NCBI RefSeq assembly: GCF_000621505.1
Contig: NZ_JHYD01000053.1
Span: 1-38,606 of the forward strand
DNA: 38,606 nt
Direction of reading: 5' to 3'
From: Ruminiclostridium cellobioparum DSM 1351 = ATCC 15832
GTDB taxonomy: Bacteria > Bacillota > Clostridia > Acetivibrionales > DSM-1351
A program made the position numbers and the translations under genes. Shown piece after piece: positions 33,596 to 38,606 of the stretch. The notes below the pieces were generated by a model that saw only the letters and a list, made by a program, of their open reading frames with translations, did no database searches and had not been told where the DNA came from. Positions within the stretch are counted from its first letter, which is position 1. Every line of letters begins with the position of its first letter.

Positions 33596-34273
33596 ATGTA
33601 TAAGATTCTGGTTGTTGATGATGAAGCAGGGATACGTGAAATTATTAAGAAATATGCAGTCTTTGAAGGCCATGAGGTCAGCGAGGCAGCTGATGGTATG
33701 GAAGCGGTCGGTGTATGCCGGGAAAAGGACTTCGATATCATAATAATGGATATTATGATGCCTGAACTGGATGGTTTCTCTGCCTGCAAGGAAATAAGGA
33801 AAACAAAAAATATACCCGTACTCATGCTTTCGGCAAGGGGTGAGGAATATGACAAGATCCACGGGTTTGAACTTGGAATCGACGATTATGTTGTAAAACC
33901 GTTTTCTCCAAAGGAACTGATGATGAGGATCAGTGCTATAATGAAGCGCAGCAGCGGAGCAGGTATGGAAGAAAACAAGAGGGAAGTAGTAAACCTGGAG
34001 GGTTTGACGGTGGACTTTACAGGCAGGCTTGTCTATATTGACGGGGATAGAACCGACATGTCCCCGAAAGAGTATGATCTATTGTTCTATTTTGTGAAAA
34101 ACAGGGGTATAGCCTTGACAAGGGAAAAACTGATAACCGATGTCTGGGGTTACGACTTCTTTGGTGACGACAGGACCCTGGACACCCACATAAAACTCCT
34201 TAGAAAGAGCCTTGGTGAATACAGCAGATATATAGTTACCCTCAGAGGGGTGGGATATCGTTTTGAAACTTGA
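33596..34273 (+). CDS. OmpR-family response regulator
   Basis: A 225-residue regulator. The receiver domain contains D8-D9, phospho-acceptor D52 in IIMDIMMPELDG and the lysine of DDYVVKPFSP. The winged-helix DNA-binding domain (about 128-225) has MSPKEYDLLFYFVKN, LTREKLITDVWG and the end YIVTLRGVGYRFET. Its gene overlaps the downstream kinase by 11 bp. This is the usual regulator-then-kinase order, opposite to the pair at 18.4-20.6 kb. Confidence 0.94.
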   Translation: MYKILVVDDEAGIREIIKKYAVFEGHEVSEAADGMEAVGVCREKDFDIIIMDIMMPELDGFSACKEIRKTKNIPVLMLSARGEEYDKIHGFELGIDDYVVKPFSPKELMMRISAIMKRSSGAGMEENKREVVNLEGLTVDFTGRLVYIDGDRTDMSPKEYDLLFYFVKNRGIALTREKLITDVWGYDFFGDDRTLDTHIKLLRKSLGEYSRYIVTLRGVGYRFET

Positions 34274-35729
34274 AAAAATGAGTATAAAATACAAGCTGTT
34301 TTTTTATCTTGCCCTTTTTGCGGCGGTAATGCTGGTGATGCTATGGTTCTTCCAGATTGTATTTCTGGATGACTTTTACAGGCGGATAAAAATCAACAAT
34401 ATCAAATCATCTGCTGAAACAATTGAAAAGAATATTAACAATGAGGAACTTAATGTCTTATTGGATTCTTTATCAAGGCAGAATCAAACCTATATAAGGG
34501 TTATGCTTGAGGACGGAACCAATGTATTTTCCTCGGATGCGGCTCCCGACAGCCTGATACACAGGATGCCGGGCAGTGAACTGTATGATTTATACAAAAA
34601 GGCTGAACAAAACGGCGGAGAACTGCTTGAGTCAAGGGGAACAGGTGAACCCAGGGACCCGTTCCTTAAGGAAAAATACTTTCAGGGTCCGATGCCTAAG
34701 GGCGTGGGACGGATAGATGAAAGTGTGATCTATGTTAGAATAGTTCAGAAGGCGGATGGCTCAAAAGTAGTATTAATGCTTAATTCAACCATTACTCCGG
34801 TCAATGCCACAGTGGATACCCTGAGAGTACAGCTGGTGTATGTCACCATAATAACAATCCTGTTGGCACTGGGCCTGGCTCTGTTTGTCTCAAAAAGAAT
34901 ATCAAGACCCATTATTAAAATTAACCATTCGGCTAAAGAACTGGCAAAGGGTAATTATGAAACCACCTTTGAAGGAAGAGGTTATCTGGAAATTGCAGAA
35001 CTGAACGATACACTCAATTATGCCGCAAAGGAACTGTCAAAGGTGGAGGGGTTAAGGCGTGAGCTCATTGCGAATATCTCCCATGACCTGAGAACGCCTT
35101 TGACCATGATAACCGGTTACGGCGAGGTCATGAGGGACCTGCCGGGAGAGAACACGCCTGAAAACATTCAGATAATAATTGATGAGGCCAGGAGACTGAC
35201 TACCCTGGTGAATGACATCATGGATATCTCAAAGTTCAGGTCGGGAACCCAGAGCCTGACAACAGAACGCTTCAACCTGACTAAAAGTGTCGAGGAAATA
35301 TTGCTCCGGTATAATAAACTGACAGAACAGGATGGTTACAAGCTTAAATTCATCAGCAGCGGCGACGCCTGGGTAAAAGCCGATCCCGTAAAAATATCCC
35401 AGGTTTTATATAACCTTATTAACAATGCTATAACTTATACCGGGCCGGATAAAACTGTTACAATTGTACAGAGTAATACAGGGGAACATGTTAAAATCGA
35501 AATAATAGATTCGGGGGAAGGAATAGAGGAAGAACTGCTGCCTTTAATCTGGGACAGATACTACAAGGCGGATAAGGCCTATAAAAGAGCTGCCATAGGC
35601 ACAGGCCTGGGTTTGTCCATCGTTAAGACAATTCTGGATATGCACCGGGCGGAATACGGTGTAATCAGTAAAAACGGCCAGGGCAGCATTTTCTGGTTTG
35701 AATTGAAGCTGGATAAGGAAGAAAGTTAG
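34263..35729 (+). CDS. Sensor histidine kinase
   Basis: A 488-residue kinase. Transmembrane segments lie at about 11-34 and 190-209, flanking an extracellular sensor (about 35-188). HAMP is at about 210-262, HisKA has H274 in IANISHDLRTPLTMI, and HATPase_c has N-box LYNLINNAITY plus IDSGEGI and GTGLGLSIV. TTG 34263 is reachable from GAGGGGTGGG and overlaps the regulator gene; ATG 34278 would remove five residues. The ligand is unknown. No transporter or other target gene lies next to it. Confidence 0.92.
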   Translation: MKLEKMSIKYKLFFYLALFAAVMLVMLWFFQIVFLDDFYRRIKINNIKSSAETIEKNINNEELNVLLDSLSRQNQTYIRVMLEDGTNVFSSDAAPDSLIHRMPGSELYDLYKKAEQNGGELLESRGTGEPRDPFLKEKYFQGPMPKGVGRIDESVIYVRIVQKADGSKVVLMLNSTITPVNATVDTLRVQLVYVTIITILLALGLALFVSKRISRPIIKINHSAKELAKGNYETTFEGRGYLEIAELNDTLNYAAKELSKVEGLRRELIANISHDLRTPLTMITGYGEVMRDLPGENTPENIQIIIDEARRLTTLVNDIMDISKFRSGTQSLTTERFNLTKSVEEILLRYNKLTEQDGYKLKFISSGDAWVKADPVKISQVLYNLINNAITYTGPDKTVTIVQSNTGEHVKIEIIDSGEGIEEELLPLIWDRYYKADKAYKRAAIGTGLGLSIVKTILDMHRAEYGVISKNGQGSIFWFELKLDKEES

Positions 35730-35829
35730 GTATGTGAAATACACCTGAAAATTTCTTGCCGATTACCAGGGTATTAGTGTAAAATAAAGCTTGGCTGTAA
35801 AAACTCAAATATTCGTGGAGGCATGATTA

Positions 35830-37473
35830 GTGAATGAACTGATATATATTACAGGTCATAAGAATCCCGATACTGATTCCATATGTTCTGCCATAGCATA
35901 TGCCGAACTGAAAAGAAGGCATGCGATGGATGCTTTACCGGTAAGGATCGGTGATATTAACAGAGAAACGGAGTTTGTGCTCAAATATTTCGGTGTAGAT
36001 GTCCCAGAGTATAAGGAGACTGTCCGTACCCAGGTGTCGGATCTGAATATGGACATAATCAATCCGGTCTCGGAAGACATCTCAATAAAGTCAGCCTGGA
36101 GCATAATGCAGAAAAACAATATCAAGGTTCTGCCTGTTGCCGATATAAACGGCAAGCTGCTGGGGATAATCACCCTGTCGGATATTACAAGCAGCTATCT
36201 GGATGCACTTGAAAACAATATTCTTTCGGCAAGCAGCACGCCCTTGAGAAATATTACCGACACCCTCAATGCCAGGCTTATCTGTGGAAATGAAGATGAA
36301 TTCAGGGCCGCAGGCAAAGTGGTTATTGCCGCAATGATTCCAGAGGACATGGAGCCTTTTGTGGAAAAGGGGGACATCGTCATTATCGGAAACCGGAAGG
36401 ACAGCCAGTTAAAGGCCATTTCCATAGGGGTCAGCTGCCTGATTCTCACCTGCGGAGGACAGATAGATAAGGAAGTATTGGATTATGCGCAGGAAACAGG
36501 CTGTATTGTCCTGGAGACATGCTATGATACGTTTACCACTGCGAGGCTTATAAATCAAAGCATACCGGTCAGCTACATCATGACCAGAAAGCAGCTCGTT
36601 TTATTTAACATTCACGACTATATAGACAACATAAAGGAAAAAATGCTCAAGACCAGATACAGGAGCTATCCTGTCGTCGACGACGAGGGAAGGATAAGGG
36701 GCTTTATTTCCAGATACCATCTCATTTCCCAGAGAAGAAAAAAGATTATTCTTGTGGACCACAATGAAAAAGCCCAAACCATAGACGGGATAGAGCAGGC
36801 CGATATCCTTGAAATAATTGACCATCACAGGATAGGGGATATTCAGACAAGTTACCCCATATATTTTAAAAACGATGCAGTGGGCAGTACGTCAACTCTG
36901 ATTGCGAACATGTATTTCGAAAACGGTTTGAATCCTTCAAAAAAGATAGCAGGAATACTGTGTGCCGCTATAATTTCCGATACAATGAAATTTAAATCTC
37001 CTACCAGTACGTATGCCGACGAACTGGCTGCCCAGAAGCTGGCCAAGATCGCCGACATCAATATTGAAGAGTTTTCAACCGCATTGTTCAAGGCCAGTGC
37101 GTCACTGGAGGGTATGAGTCCGCAGACAATACTGGACTATGACTTTAAGGATTTTATTCTAAATAAATACAAGATTGGAGTAGGGCAGATAAACTCCAGC
37201 GATTCAGAAGCCTTCAGAAAGGTGAAGGACAGCCTTCTGAAGCACATGAAAACCGTTCAGGAGAACAAGGGCTACAGTCTTATACTTCTGATGGTGACGG
37301 ACATTATAAACGAAGGCTCTGAAATACTTTACGCAGGTGATAATGCAGGACTTGTGGAAAAGGCGTTCAATATTAAAAACGGCGAAAGCAGTACCTTCCT
37401 CGGCGGTGTAGTTTCCAGAAAGAAACAGGTGATCCCCATGCTCTCCAGAGCAATACAGAGAGAAATGCTGTAA
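35830..37473 (+). CDS. ppaC: Family II (Mn) inorganic pyrophosphatase with CBS and DRTGG domains
   Basis: A 547-residue cytosolic pyrophosphatase splitting PPi to two phosphates. DHH-domain metal ligands are visible: H10, D14 and D16 in ITGHKNPDTDS, D310 in VDHNEK, and DHH at 331-333. An insert of about 245 residues holds CBS1 (about 70-125, VLPVADINGKLLGIITLSDI), a DRTGG domain (about 140-245) and CBS2 (about 250-300). Such enzymes are inhibited by AMP/ADP and activated by ATP and diadenosine polyphosphates, according to work on clostridial homologues. The C-terminal DHHA2 domain ends with SRKKQVIP. GTG 35830 has GGAGG 8 nt upstream. A VTC-type polymerase gene follows, so PPi and polyphosphate metabolism may be linked. 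Confidence 0.94.
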   Translation: MNELIYITGHKNPDTDSICSAIAYAELKRRHAMDALPVRIGDINRETEFVLKYFGVDVPEYKETVRTQVSDLNMDIINPVSEDISIKSAWSIMQKNNIKVLPVADINGKLLGIITLSDITSSYLDALENNILSASSTPLRNITDTLNARLICGNEDEFRAAGKVVIAAMIPEDMEPFVEKGDIVIIGNRKDSQLKAISIGVSCLILTCGGQIDKEVLDYAQETGCIVLETCYDTFTTARLINQSIPVSYIMTRKQLVLFNIHDYIDNIKEKMLKTRYRSYPVVDDEGRIRGFISRYHLISQRRKKIILVDHNEKAQTIDGIEQADILEIIDHHRIGDIQTSYPIYFKNDAVGSTSTLIANMYFENGLNPSKKIAGILCAAIISDTMKFKSPTSTYADELAAQKLAKIADINIEEFSTALFKASASLEGMSPQTILDYDFKDFILNKYKIGVGQINSSDSEAFRKVKDSLLKHMKTVQENKGYSLILLMVTDIINEGSEILYAGDNAGLVEKAFNIKNGESSTFLGGVVSRKKQVIPMLSRAIQREML

Positions 37474-37803
37474 GCATATATCCTGCTGTTGCTGCAAAAG
37501 CATTCTGAACAATAAAATATAACGGTTAAAGGACTGTCTCGGTGAGCTGCAGCTCCCAGCATCAGATCTGTGTCTGGTGTTTGGGGGTTCAGTTTATAAT
37601 GAAGACGGTCCTTTTTATGTTATTGCGGAGATTAACAGGAATACGGCTTATTAAATTTTGTCATATATATGTTTTGTTATATACATGTTAAGTAAAGGTT
37701 AATTTTTTTACAGAAATCAGGTTATGTTCAGAAAATCATCACATTGGTATATTATCATTTGTCTTGTAGCAGTCAAAATAATTCACATTAAGAGGTGATA
37801 CAG
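37474..37803 (+). other. Gap between pyrophosphatase and VTC genes
   Basis: This gap holds the structured terminator at 37528-37616. Beyond it is an AT-rich stretch (37620-37790) that must contain the promoter of the next gene. TATATTATCA near 37749 is a possible -10 region, but no good -35 was found. No ORF is seen. Confidence 0.4.
37528..37616 (+). terminator. Large structured terminator or small RNA after the pyrophosphatase gene
   Basis: AAAGGACTGTCT (37528-37539) and AGACGGTCCTTT (37603-37614) pair over 12 bp (one U-G), followed by a short T run. The 63-nt loop itself can fold, with GAGCTGCAGCTC and an ATCAGA/TCTGGT-type stem. It is larger than a simple terminator. Confidence 0.6.
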
Positions 37804-38490
37804 ATGGGTGAGCCAAAGTTGAGACATGAAATAAAGCATAATATAAATTATTCCGATTACATTGCTCTTCGGCAAAAGCTGAAATATATAGCCAAACCTG
37901 ACCCTAATGCGGGTGATAGCGGGAAATACAGGATAAGAAGCCTTTATTTCGACAATTACAGCAACAAAGCTTTGATGGAAAAAATAAACGGCATCAATAA
38001 CAGGGAGAAATTCCGAATCAGGTACTATAATGACGATTTAACCTTTATCAGGCTTGAGAAAAAGGGAAAGGTGAACGGTTTGTGTTTCAAACGGTCTGCC
38101 AGGCTGACCGAAAGCCAATGCAGCATGATAATTTCAGGTGATCTGGACTGGATGAAAAGATCAACCCATCCGCTTTTGATTGAGCTTTATTTTAAAATGA
38201 ATTACCAGCAATTGAGGCCAAAAACTCTTGTGGATTACGTAAGGGAGCCGTATATATATGAACCCGGCAATGTACGTATAACAATCGACAGTGAAATAAA
38301 AACCGGGCTGAGTTCAAAAGAACTCTTTAACAGGGAATTGCCCACCCTTAAAACCAGGGACAGTGACCCCATAATTCTTGAAGTGAAATACGATGAGTTC
38401 CTGCCCAATATAATAAGAGATATCATACAGCTGGACAACAGAAGAAATACTGCTTTTTCAAAATATGCACAGGCCAGGGTGTTTGGCTGA
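37804..38490 (+). CDS. VTC-domain protein, putative polyphosphate polymerase
   Basis: A 228-residue soluble protein of the VTC family, whose yeast member Vtc4 makes polyphosphate from ATP. It has the tunnel-fold pattern of alternating basic strands: RHEIKHNINY near 5, KYRIRSLYFDN near 40, KFRIRYYND near 65, RLEKKGKVNGLCFKRSARLT near 80, VRITIDSEI near 158 and PIILEVKYDEFLP near 190. The last glutamate and several Lys/Arg would bind metal and phosphates. ATG 37804 is chosen because AGAGG is 8 nt upstream; an in-frame GTG at 37795 lies inside that site. In bacteria such genes often precede DUF4956 and CotH-like genes, which would lie past the window. Confidence 0.82.
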   Translation: MGEPKLRHEIKHNINYSDYIALRQKLKYIAKPDPNAGDSGKYRIRSLYFDNYSNKALMEKINGINNREKFRIRYYNDDLTFIRLEKKGKVNGLCFKRSARLTESQCSMIISGDLDWMKRSTHPLLIELYFKMNYQQLRPKTLVDYVREPYIYEPGNVRITIDSEIKTGLSSKELFNRELPTLKTRDSDPIILEVKYDEFLPNIIRDIIQLDNRRNTAFSKYAQARVFG

Positions 38491-38495
38491 CATTT

Positions 38496-38585
38496 TGTGG
38501 CCGCTATTGCAGCTCATGGAGGTTAGCTTGAAAGACTTCACTTGCGTTTGTCTTCCAAACTAACCTGTGAATTTATGGCCGTGCG
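38496..38585. repeat. Imperfect palindromic element at the right edge
   Basis: AGGTTAGCTTGAAAGAC (38520-38536) and GTCTTCCAAACTAACCT (38550-38566) pair at 15 of 17 positions around a 13-nt loop. Weaker outer pairing around GGCC extends it to about 90 bp. No T run follows. It may end the VTC transcript or be a dispersed extragenic palindrome. Confidence 0.55.
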
Positions 38586-38606
38586 AAATATTCAAAGTAT
38601 TTACCA

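Overview
The window looks like chromosome of a spore-forming, anaerobic, plant-polysaccharide-using member of the Clostridia, in the style of Ruminiclostridium / Clostridium cellulolyticum. This is an inference from gene content, since no taxonomic marker was searched. The supporting features are a sporulation protease gene (yabG), the large Bacillus-type SRP RNA immediately upstream of dnaX, the dnaX-ybaB-recR block, strong Shine-Dalgarno sequences, several lipoprotein ABC sugar-binding proteins, and two GH53 galactanases.

Left third (1-15.7 kb) is a glycan-use island in two modules. Module 1 (363-7318) encodes a sugar-binding lipoprotein, two permeases, a GH112 galactosyl-disaccharide phosphorylase and a GH29 alpha-L-fucosidase. 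It reads as import of fucosylated or galactosylated oligosaccharides, cytosolic defucosylation, then phosphorolysis to galactose-1-phosphate. A divergent gene is cut by the left edge. yabG (7520-8329) follows. Module 2 (8559-15670) has a divergent LacI-family regulator, a cytosolic GH53 galactanase, a sugar-binding lipoprotein, two permeases and a secreted GH53 galactanase with a CBM61-like tail. It reads as breakdown and uptake of beta-1,4-galactan. Neither importer has its own ATPase.

Middle (15.7-24.3 kb): a five-gene operon encodes a secreted protein, an ABC exporter (ATPase and permease), a histidine kinase and an OmpR-type regulator; 11-bp direct repeats upstream look like a regulator-binding site. 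A 557-bp gap follows that contains a 344-bp imperfect inverted repeat. Next comes a three-gene envelope cluster: a Ser/Lys/Gly-repeat membrane protein, a cytosolic protein and an 8-TM DUF350-like protein.

RNA region and core genes (24.1-28.1 kb): a possible small peptide gene with an antisense RNA, a multi-hairpin RNA candidate with its own promoter, the SRP RNA, then dnaX, ybaB and recR.

Right third (28.3-38.5 kb): an ANT(6)-like aminoglycoside adenylyltransferase, a coupled pair (unknown protein plus CBS-GGDEF protein), a small secreted peptide, a GNAT-like protein, a membrane diguanylate cyclase, a second two-component system, a CBS/DRTGG family II pyrophosphatase and a VTC-domain polyphosphate polymerase-like protein. 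Together these suggest a signalling and phosphate-metabolism area.

The most promising undescribed signals are the promoter-driven multi-hairpin RNA at 24419-24607, the overlapping sense/antisense small-gene locus at 24132-24312, and the giant inverted repeat at 20636-20979.
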